From Criibacterium bergeronii (GTDB taxonomy: Bacteria > Bacillota > Clostridia > Peptostreptococcales > Filifactoraceae), in contig NZ_MBEW02000001.1 of the NCBI RefSeq assembly GCF_001693775.2, positions 173,187 through 237,186 of the forward strand: DNA of 64,000 bases. The letters are read 5' to 3'. A program made the position numbers and the translations under genes. The notes beneath the pieces were generated by a model that had not been told where the DNA came from, ran no database searches, and worked only from the letters and a program-made list of their open reading frames with translations. Position 1 is the first letter of the stretch. Every line of letters begins with the position of its first letter. Below are positions 1 to 8,896 of this stretch, one piece after another.

Positions 1-237
1 ATTATATTATAGGCTTTGTGTCAAAAATATTTGACTTGTTTACAATAGCCACTGTTTTTCAAAGTTATAATTCTTTGCATTTTTTAATTCAAGCTATAAA
101 ATGAAAATTTGTGGCAATTTTATCATTATTTTTCATTTTATATGTCTGCTATCCTATTATACAGATTATATAGCCGGTAATTTCTTATATATTTTATAAT
201 GTCCTTATTTTTATTTTAAAACCTCAACTCATTTCCG

Positions 238-266
238 TTGAATTATAAAAAAAAATATGTTATTAT
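238..266 (+). promoter_or_regulatory. Candidate sigma-A promoter for the min operon
   Basis: TTGAAT (238-243) and TATTAT (261-266) are separated by 17 bp, which would place the transcription start near 273, just before the GGAGG ribosome binding site of minC at 287-291. The rest of 1-237 is AT-rich and shows no gene that I can support. Assignment is by eye. Confidence 0.45.
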
Positions 267-297
267 TACCAAGTGAAGATTACAATGGAGGTCAAGA

Positions 298-1032
298 ATG
301 AATCATACTGATGATTTAGTTAAATTAAAATTGATAAACGGGGCATATCTATTGAATGTTTTTTCAGATACTTTAGATAATGCAAAAAATCAAATCAAAA
401 GTAAGCTGGAATCTGATACTTTACTAAAGGATATCACCCTAAACTCCATATCAGCACCTAATCTTAGTAAGTTAGAGCAAAAGCAATTAGCTAATTTTAT
501 TACTCAAGATATTGGTATCAAATATGAACAAAAAGCTCTTGAATTAGATGCCAAATCAAGTGGCACTAAAACTAGAGCAAGAAAAAAAGCTGCCTCAGAA
601 AATGGACAGTCTACTGAAAATTTAGATTTTAAGGTTGAAAAATCTCAGCTTTCAAAAAAATATTCTCATACTACAAAAAAGCTTGACTTAGATAAAAACG
701 AATATGAAACTAGAATAATAAAATCCAATCTTAGGTCAGGCACGACTATCAAATATGAAGGAAATATTGTGGTCATAGGAGATGTAAATGCAGGTGCAGA
801 GCTCACTGCAAAGGGTAGTATAATAGTGCTTGGCACTTTGAGAGGTCTTGCCATGGCGGGTTCTGATGGGGACAAGGACTCTTTAATCATTGCTCATAGC
901 ATTAAGGCTGCACAATTAAGAATAGCATCAGCTATTGCTATTCCCCCTGCATTTGAAAATAAATCCGGCTCTCAGATGGCTTTTATAGCTGATAAACAGT
1001 CAGATGCCATTGAAATTCAGCATTTAGACTAG
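298..1032 (+). CDS. minC: Septum site-determining protein MinC
   Basis: MinC is the FtsZ-polymerisation inhibitor recruited to the membrane by MinD, keeping division away from the poles. The 244-residue product has a divergent N-terminal half, a Lys/Arg-rich linker around residue 100, and the glycine-rich beta-helix C-domain (GDVNAGAELTAKGSIIVLG, residues ~162-180, then LRGLAMAG). These are the hallmark of MinC dimerisation and MinD binding. The ATG start has GGAGG 6 bases upstream. It heads a minC-minD-minE-rodA cluster on one strand, though a 132-bp gap follows before minD. Length is normal for the family. Confidence 0.93.
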   Translation: MNHTDDLVKLKLINGAYLLNVFSDTLDNAKNQIKSKLESDTLLKDITLNSISAPNLSKLEQKQLANFITQDIGIKYEQKALELDAKSSGTKTRARKKAASENGQSTENLDFKVEKSQLSKKYSHTTKKLDLDKNEYETRIIKSNLRSGTTIKYEGNIVVIGDVNAGAELTAKGSIIVLGTLRGLAMAGSDGDKDSLIIAHSIKAAQLRIASAIAIPPAFENKSGSQMAFIADKQSDAIEIQHLD

Positions 1033-1164
1033 TTTTTTACAGATGCTTATTCGCTTAATAAAAATTTAATAAATTTTGCTATTATAAATAATATTAGTAG
1101 AGTTTGTTTAATTTATATAAATTATTATCTATTAAGATATAAAAACATAAATTTTGGAGGATAT

Positions 1165-1956
1165 ATGTCTAGAGTTATAGTTATTACCTCCGGTAAAGGT
1201 GGAGTAGGTAAAACCACTTCAACAGCCAATATCGGTAGTGCCCTTGCAACACTTGGCAAAAAAACAGTAATCGTGGATGCAGATATAGGTCTTAGAAACC
1301 TTGACGTGGTAATGGGTCTTGAAAATAGAATTGTATTTGATTTAATCGATGTTATTGAAGGCAGATGTAAATTACAAAAAGCCTACATAAGAGATAAGAG
1401 ATTTGAAAATTTATATCTTATACCTGCCTCTCAAACAAGAGATAAAGACGCTATATCACCTGAGCAAATGAAAAAGCTTTGCGAAGATTTAAAAGCGGAA
1501 TTTGATTTTGTGCTTATAGACTGTCCCGCAGGTATTGAAAACGGATTTAAAAATGCCGTAGCCGGAGCTGATGAAGCAATTGTTGTAACCACTCCTGAGG
1601 TATCTGCTGTAAGAGATGCCGACAGAATAATAGGTATGCTTGAGGCAAATGACATTACCGACCCTAAGCTAGTTGTAAACAGAATAAGACTAGACATGGT
1701 AAAATCCGGCAATATGCTGAATGTTGAGGATATGCTGGACATACTAAGAATAGATTTACTTGGTATAGTTCCTGATGACCAAAATATAGTTATTTCTACT
1801 AACAAAGGTGAACCTGTAATTAACTATGAAAACAGTCTGGCTGCCAAGGCATACAAAAATATCGCTAGAAGAATTACTGGGGAAAAAGTAGAGTTTCTCA
1901 ATATGGAAGAGCAAAAAAGTTTCCTAGACAAAGTTAAATCATTTTTTTCTAAATAG
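1165..1956 (+). CDS. minD: Septum site-determining ATPase MinD
   Basis: MinD is a ParA/MinD-family ATPase that dimerises on the membrane with ATP and recruits MinC. The deviant Walker A motif SGKGGVGKTT is at residues ~9-18, the switch I/DADIGLRNLD region at ~39-48, and the LIDCPAGIE Walker B at ~116-124. The C-terminus (SFLDKVKSFFSK) is the expected amphipathic membrane-targeting helix. The start is ATG with TTTTGGAGG 5 bases upstream. It lies between minC and minE, 14 bp from minE, consistent with co-transcription. The 263-residue length matches the family. Confidence 0.97.
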   Translation: MSRVIVITSGKGGVGKTTSTANIGSALATLGKKTVIVDADIGLRNLDVVMGLENRIVFDLIDVIEGRCKLQKAYIRDKRFENLYLIPASQTRDKDAISPEQMKKLCEDLKAEFDFVLIDCPAGIENGFKNAVAGADEAIVVTTPEVSAVRDADRIIGMLEANDITDPKLVVNRIRLDMVKSGNMLNVEDMLDILRIDLLGIVPDDQNIVISTNKGEPVINYENSLAAKAYKNIARRITGEKVEFLNMEEQKSFLDKVKSFFSK

Positions 1957-1970
1957 ATAAGGAGTCTACC

Positions 1971-2243
1971 ATGAATATATTTGACTTTTTCAAATCGTCT
2001 TCTGCTCCTTCCAAAGCTGTAGCAAAAGATAGATTAAAATTAGTGCTTATACATGACAGAGGCGACTTTTCTCAGGAAAAAAAGGACGCCATGAAAAAGG
2101 ACTTAATTGATGTTTTAAGCAAATATGTAGAGATTGACAGCGACAACATTAAAATTGAAATTGTTAGTCAAAAGGATTCAGAGTCCGGAGAACAGCCACA
2201 AATTAGTGCAAATGTTCCATTTAAAAGTTTTGTTAAAAGGTAA
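1971..2243 (+). CDS. minE: Cell division topological specificity factor MinE
   Basis: MinE stimulates MinD ATPase and drives Min oscillation in bacteria that carry it. The 90-residue product begins with a short hydrophobic/amphipathic N-terminus (MNIFDFFKS) followed by the KDRLKLVLIHDR segment that contacts MinD and becomes a beta strand in the family. The C-terminal part is a topological-specificity domain. It is placed 14 bp after minD and 6 bp before rodA, so translation is likely coupled. Its presence suggests an oscillating MinCDE system rather than the DivIVA/MinJ type. Confidence 0.93.
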   Translation: MNIFDFFKSSSAPSKAVAKDRLKLVLIHDRGDFSQEKKDAMKKDLIDVLSKYVEIDSDNIKIEIVSQKDSESGEQPQISANVPFKSFVKR

Positions 2244-2249
2244 GTCTAA

Positions 2250-3365
2250 ATGGATGATTCAAACAAAGGTTTTGATAAGGGCTTAATGCTTACTGTAACT
2301 GTACTTTTTTTGATAGGTCTCTTACTCATAGCCTCTGCAATACACGTACAAGATGGAGCTAGTCCGAAAAGGCTATTTGTGCAGTCTTTTTCATTTTTAA
2401 TTGGCTCAACCTTTATATATTTTTTTAAACTAATAAATTATGATGAGCTAAAAAAGTATGCCAAGCCTATTTATATTTTTTCTATCATTTCTATGCTTTT
2501 AGTATATATCCCCGGACTAGGTGTCGAAAGAGGAGGAGCTAGAGGTTGGATAGATTTAAGATTTATAGATTTTCAGCCCATAGAGATTGCAAAATTAGGC
2601 TGTATAGTAGTTTTTGCAAAATATCTTGAAAAAAATATCGGTAAGCTCAATACCTTAGCTGAGCTTTTTAAAGCCGCATTGATACCTATGCCTATAATTT
2701 TACTGCTTATGGCACAACCGGACTTTGGCGGTGCTATGGTATTTTTTTGCATAATTTTCGGTATGGTGTTTGCCGCTGGAATAGACTTAAAATTATTGTT
2801 TAAAATTGGAGCTGTATCTATTTTGCTCCTACCTATTATATATAATTATGTCTTGCCTCTAGTGTTACGACCTTATCAGATGCAAAGACTTACTTCATTT
2901 TTTTCCTCCTCCAGCTCCACTACAGATGGTGGCTACCAAGTTTTTAGGTCACTGGTTGCTATTGCCTCAGGAGGGATTTTTGGTAAAGGCCCTTTTTCAG
3001 GCTCTCAAAATAATCTTGGATTTTTATCTGTCAGTGACTCAGATTTTATTTTTGCAGTTTTAGGTGAGGAGTATGGTGTAATAGGAATGTTTATAGTAAT
3101 AGCTCTTTATTTCTATATGCTATATAAAATGGTTCAGATTGCATCTACAGCTATTGACACCTATGGTAGCTTGATTGTAGTTGGTGTTTTATCCATGTTT
3201 ATATACCAATTTTTACAAAATATCGGTATGGCTCTTAGCATAATGCCTGTTACAGGTCTACCGTTGCCATTTGTCAGCTACGGAGGTAGCTCCATGATGA
3301 TGAGTATGCTTGCAATAGGTCTTGTGCAAAATGTAGCGACTAAGAGAAGGAGAATAAACTTCTAA
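2250..3365 (+). CDS. rodA: SEDS-family peptidoglycan polymerase RodA
   Basis: RodA/FtsW proteins are multi-pass SEDS glycosyltransferases polymerising lipid II with a partner class B PBP. The 371-residue sequence has about ten hydrophobic segments and the family motifs RGWIDL (~107), FQPIEIAKL (~116) and the C-terminal GLPLPFVSYGGSSM (~334-347). I call RodA rather than FtsW because the gene closes the min cluster, a usual position for rodA in Clostridia; an FtsW role cannot be excluded. Start ATG lies 6 bp after minE, so it depends on the upstream operon. Confidence 0.88.
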   Translation: MDDSNKGFDKGLMLTVTVLFLIGLLLIASAIHVQDGASPKRLFVQSFSFLIGSTFIYFFKLINYDELKKYAKPIYIFSIISMLLVYIPGLGVERGGARGWIDLRFIDFQPIEIAKLGCIVVFAKYLEKNIGKLNTLAELFKAALIPMPIILLLMAQPDFGGAMVFFCIIFGMVFAAGIDLKLLFKIGAVSILLLPIIYNYVLPLVLRPYQMQRLTSFFSSSSSTTDGGYQVFRSLVAIASGGIFGKGPFSGSQNNLGFLSVSDSDFIFAVLGEEYGVIGMFIVIALYFYMLYKMVQIASTAIDTYGSLIVVGVLSMFIYQFLQNIGMALSIMPVTGLPLPFVSYGGSSMMMSMLAIGLVQNVATKRRRINF

Positions 3366-3379
3366 TTTTATGAAAATGT

Positions 3380-3408
3380 TTGCAATCTTTTTGTAAATAT
3401 AGTATAAT
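3380..3408 (+). promoter_or_regulatory. Candidate sigma-A promoter for hpf
   Basis: TTGCAA (3380-3385) and a consensus TATAAT (3403-3408) are spaced by 17 bp in the 116-bp gap between rodA and hpf. A start near 3415 would give a ~67-nt leader, and AGGAAGGAG precedes the hpf ATG. This suggests hpf is transcribed separately from the min operon. Confidence 0.55.
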
Positions 3409-3481
3409 ATATCTAGCACCAAAGAGATTTCTAGTTAAAATGCTATTATTACGGTAGCTAAAGGCAGGAAGGAGTAAGATT

Positions 3482-4018
3482 ATGAAAATAATTTTAAGTG
3501 CGAAACAGATTAAATTATCAGACAAGCAAAAAGAAGTAATTACAAAAAAATTAGAAAGACTAGATAAATACTTCCAAAACGATGTTATCGTCAGAGCAAC
3601 TGTATCTAGTAAAAAGAACCATAGCAGTATAGAGGTTACTATACCGGTGAATAAAGCCGTTATGCGTGCTGAAGCAAGTGATTACGATATGTATAGTAGC
3701 GTTGATGAAGTTGTCAGCAAGCTTGCTAAACAGCTTAGAAAATATAAGACTAGATTACAGGATAAGGGAAATGAAACTATAAGATTTGAAAATGTCGAAA
3801 ACTTTGATGAGTTTGCACTTCCTGAGTCTATGGAAGAGTCCAAGATTGTAAAAAGAAAATCATTTGATTATCTTCATATGACTGAAGAAGAGGCTATTAT
3901 GCAGATGGATTTGGTCGGACATAACTTCTTCATATTTAAAAACCCTGATGACAACAAGGTAAATGTCGTATATAGAAGAAACGACGGTGGCTTTGGCATA
4001 ATAGAGCAGGCAGATTAA
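3482..4018 (+). CDS. hpf: Ribosome hibernation promoting factor, long form
   Basis: The protein inactivates ribosomes in stationary phase by binding the 30S decoding region and, through its C-terminal domain, dimerising 70S particles into 100S. The 178-residue length is that of the long HPF form of Firmicutes. The N-terminal RaiA-like fold (residues 1-~95) is followed by a linker and a C-terminal dimerisation domain containing the VKRKSFDYLHMTEEEAIMQM (~122-141) motif and the terminal VVYRRNDGGFGIIE. Start ATG has an AAGGAG element. A 63-bp IS-related palindrome immediately follows the gene. Confidence 0.95.
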   Translation: MKIILSAKQIKLSDKQKEVITKKLERLDKYFQNDVIVRATVSSKKNHSSIEVTIPVNKAVMRAEASDYDMYSSVDEVVSKLAKQLRKYKTRLQDKGNETIRFENVENFDEFALPESMEESKIVKRKSFDYLHMTEEEAIMQMDLVGHNFFIFKNPDDNKVNVVYRRNDGGFGIIEQAD

Positions 4019-4040
4019 CTTCGTTCTCCTTTTTTTAATT

Positions 4041-4103
4041 ACTCAACTTTCCCACCTGAAAATTAAGCTATAACCATTGAATTTTCAGGTGGGAAAGTTG
4101 AGT
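4041..4103. repeat. 63-bp palindromic mini-element derived from the 7.1-8.6 kb IS
   Basis: Two perfect 24-bp arms (4041-4064 and 4080-4103, beginning ACTCAACTTTCCC) flank a 15-base loop. The outer 13 bases equal both ends of the IS at 7118-8624. On the reverse strand, the loop plus one arm matches the right end of that IS (about 8579-8624) with a single C/T difference. It therefore looks like a MITE-like deletion derivative, or a solo folded IS end. It lies 22 bp after hpf and could also act as its terminator, though no long T-run follows. No convincing target duplication is visible. Confidence 0.7.
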
Positions 4104-4159
4104 TACGAATTAATATATTTAAAAGTATATAAAATTATTCAAAAAATTAGGAGGAATAT

Positions 4160-6193
4160 TTGGAAAATAATCTAGGTAATACTAAAACTATTAGTTCTAC
4201 TCCTGCGACAAAAAAACGTGGCAGCTTTACTAACAAGTTACTAATATTATTTCTTGTTATTTCAATTTTACCTTTAGCCATTATGGGCTTAATCTCAGGT
4301 AGAGTCATCACAAATAATTCAGTAGAACAGTATAATAACACTATGCAACTAAACGTTGAAAAAACAAAAACAATCATGGATAAAACTATCGCTACCTATG
4401 ATGCATTAGTAACTCAAATGGCAGAAAGCTCTGAAATAAAAAGATACTACGCTAATCAAACACCTGTGGAAAATACAAGAGCTTTTTTAGCTGAAGTAAA
4501 ACAAAGCGACCCTTCTATTGAAACAGCATATTTTGGTTTGCAAGATAAAAGATATCTTTTTAACATAGATGACGGTAGAACAGATTATGACCCTACTCAA
4601 AGAGGTTGGTACAAAGGAGCAGTATCTACCCCAGGAAAAGTTTATTATCTACAACCAGAAGAAGATTTTCTTACAAAAAAATTATTGATAACAGTATCAA
4701 AAACAATACAACAGGGTGAAGCAACGCTCGGAGTAGCATCAATAGATATAACATTAGAAAACATACAAACATTGTTCAAAGACATCAAGATTACTGATTC
4801 CGGTTACCTTGAAGTAATAGCTCCTAATAATATAGTTATAAGCTCCCCATTAGAAGATAGGAAAGGCAAAACATTAGACACTAATGACTATATATTATCT
4901 AAAATACAAGATTCTGAAAGTGGATTTTTTAATACTACTATTGACGGTGTACCTAAAGTATGCTATTTTACGTCAGACAACGTAAAAAATTGGAAGTATA
5001 TAGGCATAGTTGACGAATCAGCTTTAAAAGAAAATTCAAATGCAGTAACTAGATTACTGATATTTATAACCATAATTTCCATTATAGCAGTTACAATTAT
5101 ATCACTAGTATTTAGAAAACATCTTAAAGGAATATTCGAAGAGTTAACTAGAACATTTAATATCATGGGTTCTGGAGATTTTTCTGTAAGAAGTACCATT
5201 AATTCAGATGATGAATTTGGCGAAATATCAGAAACAATAAACAACGTTTTAGAATCAGTAGGTAATGTATTTGAAAGTGTAACCTCTTCATCATCAGATT
5301 TACTGTTAAATTCAAAGGCCATGTCTACAGGTGCAGAGGAATCTTCAAAAGCAGTAGGAGAAGTATCTACCACACTTAGTGAATTTTCTGATGCCAATTC
5401 GAATCAAGCAGTTGATTTACAAGACGGAGTTTCCTCTGTAAAAGAGCTAGGCGATAAAATAGAAAATGTAAGAAGTCTGGCTATCCAAATGAAAGAAACA
5501 TTTAATGAAACTCAAGACCTAAGCAAAAAAGAATCAATAAATATGAAATCAGTAGCTCAACAAAATGAGGTCTCTAAAAAACAATTCCAAAATACTGTTC
5601 AAGTTGCTGAAGATATGCAAAATTCTACAGATGAAATCAGCACTATAACAGTCACAATCAATGAAATATCATCACAGACTAACCTTTTAGCATTAAATGC
5701 TGCTATAGAAGCCGCTAGAGCAGGAGAGGCTGGCAAGGGATTTTCTGTAGTCGCAGAGGAAATAAGAAAATTAGCAGAACAAACACAAGATGCTACATCC
5801 AAGATTCAATCGTTAATAGATGATGTCATAGAAAAATCAAATGACCTTTCTCGTTCCATGCAAGAATCCGAGAAAATGATGATGGAACAAAGCGTATCTA
5901 TAACAAGATCATCTAAGGCCTTTGAGGATATCACACAAGCGATTTCTAACCTAAGGGATCAAATGACAAGTTTAGAATCTTTTATGGATGAAACAAATCA
6001 TCATAAAGACATAATCTCATCAAAATTTGAAAATATGTCAGCCATATCAGAAGAAGGTTATGCTTCTATAGAGGCTATCTCATCGTCAGCTGAAGAAATA
6101 AGTGCAACTATGGATGATTTTTATAAAACTGCACAAAATGTTAGGAATCTAGCTGAATACTTAAATAATAAGATAAAAACATTCAAATATTAG
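4160..6193 (+). CDS. Methyl-accepting chemotaxis protein with dCache sensor
   Basis: This is a transmembrane chemoreceptor signalling to CheA/CheW. The 677-residue protein has TM1 at ~25-45, an extracytoplasmic dCache-type ligand domain (~46-295, with the RGWYKGA motif typical of this fold at ~150), TM2 at ~297-318, a HAMP region, and a coiled-coil signalling domain. The receptor hairpin tip is at ~517-560 ([19 protein letters not shown], then [15 protein letters not shown]). The start is TTG with AGGAGG 6 bases upstream. It appears monocistronic, followed by a strong terminator. No chemotaxis kinase genes are in the window, so the ligand is unknown. Confidence 0.95.
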   Translation: MENNLGNTKTISSTPATKKRGSFTNKLLILFLVISILPLAIMGLISGRVITNNSVEQYNNTMQLNVEKTKTIMDKTIATYDALVTQMAESSEIKRYYANQTPVENTRAFLAEVKQSDPSIETAYFGLQDKRYLFNIDDGRTDYDPTQRGWYKGAVSTPGKVYYLQPEEDFLTKKLLITVSKTIQQGEATLGVASIDITLENIQTLFKDIKITDSGYLEVIAPNNIVISSPLEDRKGKTLDTNDYILSKIQDSESGFFNTTIDGVPKVCYFTSDNVKNWKYIGIVDESALKENSNAVTRLLIFITIISIIAVTIISLVFRKHLKGIFEELTRTFNIMGSGDFSVRSTINSDDEFGEISETINNVLESVGNVFESVTSSSSDLLLNSKAMSTGAEESSKAVGEVSTTLSEFSDANSNQAVDLQDGVSSVKELGDKIENVRSLAIQMKETFNETQDLSKKESINMKSVAQQNEVSKKQFQNTVQVAEDMQNSTDEISTITVTINEISSQTNLLALNAAIEAARAGEAGKGFSVVAEEIRKLAEQTQDATSKIQSLIDDVIEKSNDLSRSMQESEKMMMEQSVSITRSSKAFEDITQAISNLRDQMTSLESFMDETNHHKDIISSKFENMSAISEEGYASIEAISSSAEEISATMDDFYKTAQNVRNLAEYLNNKIKTFKY

Positions 6194-6204
6194 CAATTTT
6201 AAAT

Positions 6205-6260
6205 GGTTCTATACTATCTTTATACTTATTCTTTAGAGGGTAGTATAGAACCAATTTTTT
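6205..6260 (+). terminator. Rho-independent terminator of the chemoreceptor gene
   Basis: GGTTCTATACTA (6205-6216) pairs with TAGTATAGAACC (6241-6252), 12 bp perfect, and is followed by TTTTTT. The GGTTCTATA-ATC arm is similar to the long hairpin at 38327-38383. Confidence 0.85.
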
Positions 6261-6310
6261 AGCAAATAGTATGAGAATTTTTATAAAGTAAAATCAGGAA
6301 AGGGTTATTA

Positions 6311-6967
6311 ATGCATATAATATTTGATTTTGATAGAACCTTACATGATACCATTTGAATATATAAACCCTCTTTTTTAGAGGCTATACAATACCTAAAT
6401 GATAATGGCTACGAAAAAAAAGAATTTACCGATGAACAAATTGAAGATAACCTAGGACGTACAGTCAAATAAGTTTTGGATATTTATGCCCCGGAAATTG
6501 ACAAAGAAACCAGACACACTATAAGTGTAATGATTGAAAAATCTATGAATAGACAAATGGAAGAAGGTCATGCAAGATTATATAGAGGAATAAAGCAAGT
6601 ATTAGAAACCTTATCAAAGGAACATACATTGCTATTTTTGTCCAACTGCCCTACTTCCTATAAAGATATGGCTAGAAAAATTTTTGCTTTTGATAAATAC
6701 TTTAGTGTCTACTATTGGGCACAAAAGCATCCTCACACTCCGAAATATCAAATTTTTTCCGACTATATATTAAAAGAGCAAGGCGAACATAAATATGTAA
6801 TGGTAGGCGATAGATTTCATGACATAGAGGTAGGTGTAAAAAATAATATACCTATTATTGCTTGTCTTTACGGATTTGGAAAAAAAGGCGAGCTTGATGA
6901 TGCCACCTACTTTGCAAAAAAACCGCTAGATATATTAGATATTATTGACAAAATTAAAAACAATTAG
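6311..6967 (+). pseudogene. HAD-family hydrolase broken by two in-frame stops
   Basis: Read from ATG 6311, one frame encodes a ~218-codon haloacid-dehalogenase phosphatase of the phosphoglycolate-phosphatase/Cof-like type. It holds the nucleophile motif FDFDRTLHDT (residues 5-14), a FLSNCPTS motif II and the C-terminal VMVGDRFHDIEVG motif. The frame is interrupted by TGA at codon 16 (6356-6358) and TAA at codon 54 (6470-6472), and the usual G of DxDGT is R. No frameshift is present, so the lesions are point substitutions. Residual translation from TTG 6476 would lack the nucleophile. SD AGGAAAGGG precedes the ATG, and a terminator follows. Sequencing error at two positions is unlikely but possible. 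Confidence 0.85.
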
Positions 6968-6977
6968 TTTATTTTAT

Positions 6978-7022
6978 AACAATGCCTTTTTCTTAAAAAG
7001 ATAATTGCATTGTTATTTTTTA
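6978..7022 (+). terminator. Terminator after the HAD pseudogene
   Basis: AACAATGC (6978-6985) pairs with GCATTGTT (7007-7014), with an inner AAAAG/CTTTT-type pairing, and a T-rich tract follows. It overlaps the stop of a minus-strand coding remnant at 7020. Confidence 0.7.
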
Positions 7023-7117
7023 TCTAGAAATATTTTTAAAGCCAATTAGTTTAATTTGATTATCTATATCATAAACAATCAAATCAAGTTTTTCATTGAA
7101 AAATCTATATCTTTATT
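7020..7117 (-). pseudogene. C-terminal coding remnant cut off by the IS
   Basis: Between the HAD terminator and the IS left end, the minus strand reads open for ~32 codons (ending ..LDLIVYDIDNQIKLIGFKNISR, stop at 7020-7022) with no start codon before the IS boundary. It looks like the 3' end of a gene interrupted by IS insertion. I do not recognise the family. The other side of the IS (from 8625) does not give an obvious partner in a matching frame, so deletion may have accompanied insertion. The stretch is short, so chance openness is possible. Confidence 0.3.
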
Positions 7118-7140
7118 ACTCAACTTTCCCAGCATAAATT

Positions 7141-8475
7141 TCAAAACAAATTATTGATATAACTTGATTGCGAAGCAATCCAATTGCTTAATTGACTTTT
7201 TATCATTTCTGTGATTTTCTTCGGTAATTCTGTTGCTATTTCTGCAAACAAAACCATCAAACTTCTTAATGCTGTTATAAAATCCATATCTTGTATATCT
7301 TCACAGCAAACATAAAATATTTCACCTTGGCTTTTTAGGTCATTTTCATTTCTTCTAATGTATTCAACTATGATATATCTTGTAAATACAATTGTTGTAT
7401 GTGCAAATATTGACATATAGTCTCTTACTTGAAATTCTGTTTCTAGTTTCATCAATGATTTGATGGCTTTAAAAAAGCATTCTATAGACCATCTATTACC
7501 GTATATCCTTACTATTTCATCGTCTGATAGCGTCATGTCTGTGCTAAGTATATACAAACATTCACTTTTCTTGTTTCTGTTTTTTACAAACACTATCTTT
7601 ACTGGCATTCCATCTTTTGTAGTTACTCTAAGTGAACCTAAAATATCTGATACTTTGCTAAATCTAACTAGTTTTTGAAGCTGAGGAAGTGTATATAATT
7701 TGCCGTTGTACATATATCTTTGTTTTAGCTGTTTTACCATTCCTATTACTTCAAGACCAAAATTGCTCACCTGTTTAATCATAGGCTCATTGGTAAACCA
7801 TGTGTCCATCAAGACATAATCGGCAGTTATACCGTAGTTTAGCATTTTTTAACAACTCTAATACAGATTCGGGTTTTGACAATGTACTTTGTTTCCTGAT
7901 TTTATAGCCGTTAGTTCTTTTATCTAAGGTGTCATTTGCTTCTTGATAGCGATTGGACTTTTTGGAAGAAGAAAGCAAATTTAAACCAACTGGTACAAAA
8001 CTATATCCATCAGTCCAGCCAAGAGTTAACATAGTGAAACCTTTTACAAATGAGTGACCGGCGTGGTCAAAAACTTTAGCGAGAAGTTCTACGTTTTTAC
8101 TTCGATTTCTTTTAAACACAGAGTCATCTATTACAAACGCTTTAACTCTATCTGGTTTAGTCAAATGTGAAAAGTTAGATATTACTTTGCAACTTAGAAG
8201 TGATAAAAACTTAATCCAGTTATATGAATTGTTTGACAAGAAACGATAGTATGTGTTTTTAGAATTAGCTTTATCCTTATCTTTAGAGTTTAAAAATCTA
8301 AATAGATTCTTACCTTTGAAGGCAAGTAAAAGAAGAAAGATAAAAACATTAGAAGCAAGAATGCCACAAGACTTAGAAATATTAGAGTTACGAAGAAGTT
8401 TAGGAAGTTTCAAATTTTTAACAGCAAGAAAAAAATGTTTTGGGTATTTTCAAATTCATCATTTTGATATATCAT
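7141..8475 (-). pseudogene. IS4-family transposase with two compensating-type frameshifts
   Basis: Translation probably began at ATG 8475 (MIYQNDEFE..). After ~9 codons the frame is lost in GAAAATACCC, where one A appears to be missing (8443-8450 region), and coding resumes as YPKHFFLAVKNLK. It then runs to ~7850, where a run of six A (five expected) shifts the frame again before MLNYGITADYVLMDTWF. Both segments together give ~440 residues, normal for IS4 transposases. First Asp: VKAFVIDDS; second Asp: VLMDTWF; Glu: RWSIECFFKAIK. The opposite-sign indels both lie in A-runs, so decay by slippage is more likely than programmed frameshifting. Confidence 0.8.
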
Positions 8476-8538
8476 AAGATAAGCACCTCTTTTGAGTAGT
8501 ATTTTTGGTAATCTTATTATATCAAAATGTAGGTGCTT
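8461..8538 (-). promoter_or_regulatory. Fold-back structure over the transposase start region
   Basis: The arm 8461-8480 contains the transposase ATG (8473-8475) and is complementary to 8511-8528 in all 18 bases, with a 2-base bulge. The adjacent arm 8481-8488 (AAGCACCT on the plus strand), holding the Shine-Dalgarno AGGTG on the minus strand, is complementary to 8531-8538. In a transcript entering from outside the IS both start codon and SD would be paired. The two helices cross, so they form a pseudoknot or alternative folds. On the plus strand, 8481-8488/8531-8538 followed by T6 could also terminate transcription entering the IS. Confidence 0.5.
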
Positions 8539-8624
8539 TTTTAATGTCAAGATTGATATTTTTCAATTTATTTTGTTTGAAAATTCAATGGTTATAGCTT
8601 AATTTTCAGGCGGGAAAGTTGAGT

Positions 8625-8896
8625 TAGTTATTATACAGAGGTCTTTTTTATAAAAAAAATCATTTTGTATCTAATATCATTTGTTGTGGTAAAGATGCTG
8701 CTTGATGGAATATTTCTTTATTTTTGCGGTGCTACACCGGCAATTATTATTTCTAACTTGTTAAAAAGTGTATTTTGTTAAATTTTTCATAATAAAAAAT
8801 TGGGTTATTATTTGTTTTTGTGATTGTGTTTTTTTATTTTTATTAGTTTTTTTATCAATGTAAACTATATTTTATTAATACTAAAGGAGACTTACT
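8625..8896 (+). other. Intergenic stretch with a short hydrophobic coding remnant
   Basis: Directly after the IS right end the plus strand is open from inside the IS to 8781, encoding ~50 residues that are mostly hydrophobic (..KIILYLISFVVVKMLL.. then FLYFCGATPAIII) with no start. It could be the C-terminal membrane segment of a gene destroyed by the insertion, or simply a T-rich tract. 8782-8896 is very AT-rich and ends with AAAGGAG before the next gene; I see no further gene in it. Confidence 0.25.

Larger units (their letters stand above)
7118..8624 (-). mobile_element. IS4-family insertion sequence, degenerate
   Basis: The ~1507-bp element is bounded by 13-bp perfect inverted repeats ACTCAACTTTCCC (7118-7130) and GGGAAAGTTGAGT (8612-8624). 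It contains one transposase gene on the minus strand with a DDE triad and the YREK signature of the IS4 family (Y-2-R-3-E-6-K in YGNRWSIECFFKAIK). The transposase is frameshifted twice, so the copy is probably not autonomous. No clear target-site duplication is visible in the flanks (..TTATT at left, TAGTTATT.. at right). The right end shares its inner ~30 bp with the palindrome at 4041-4103; the left end does not. Confidence 0.85.

Noticed and set aside
6356..6358. TGA in the HAD gene read as selenocysteine
   Set aside because: selD is nearby in the window, but a TAA follows in the same frame, the position is not a redox site, and no downstream stem-loop of SECIS type is evident.
7840..7856. 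Programmed frameshift in the transposase A6 run
   Set aside because: The shift needed is +1 rather than the usual -1 on A6, and a second lesion upstream indicates decay.
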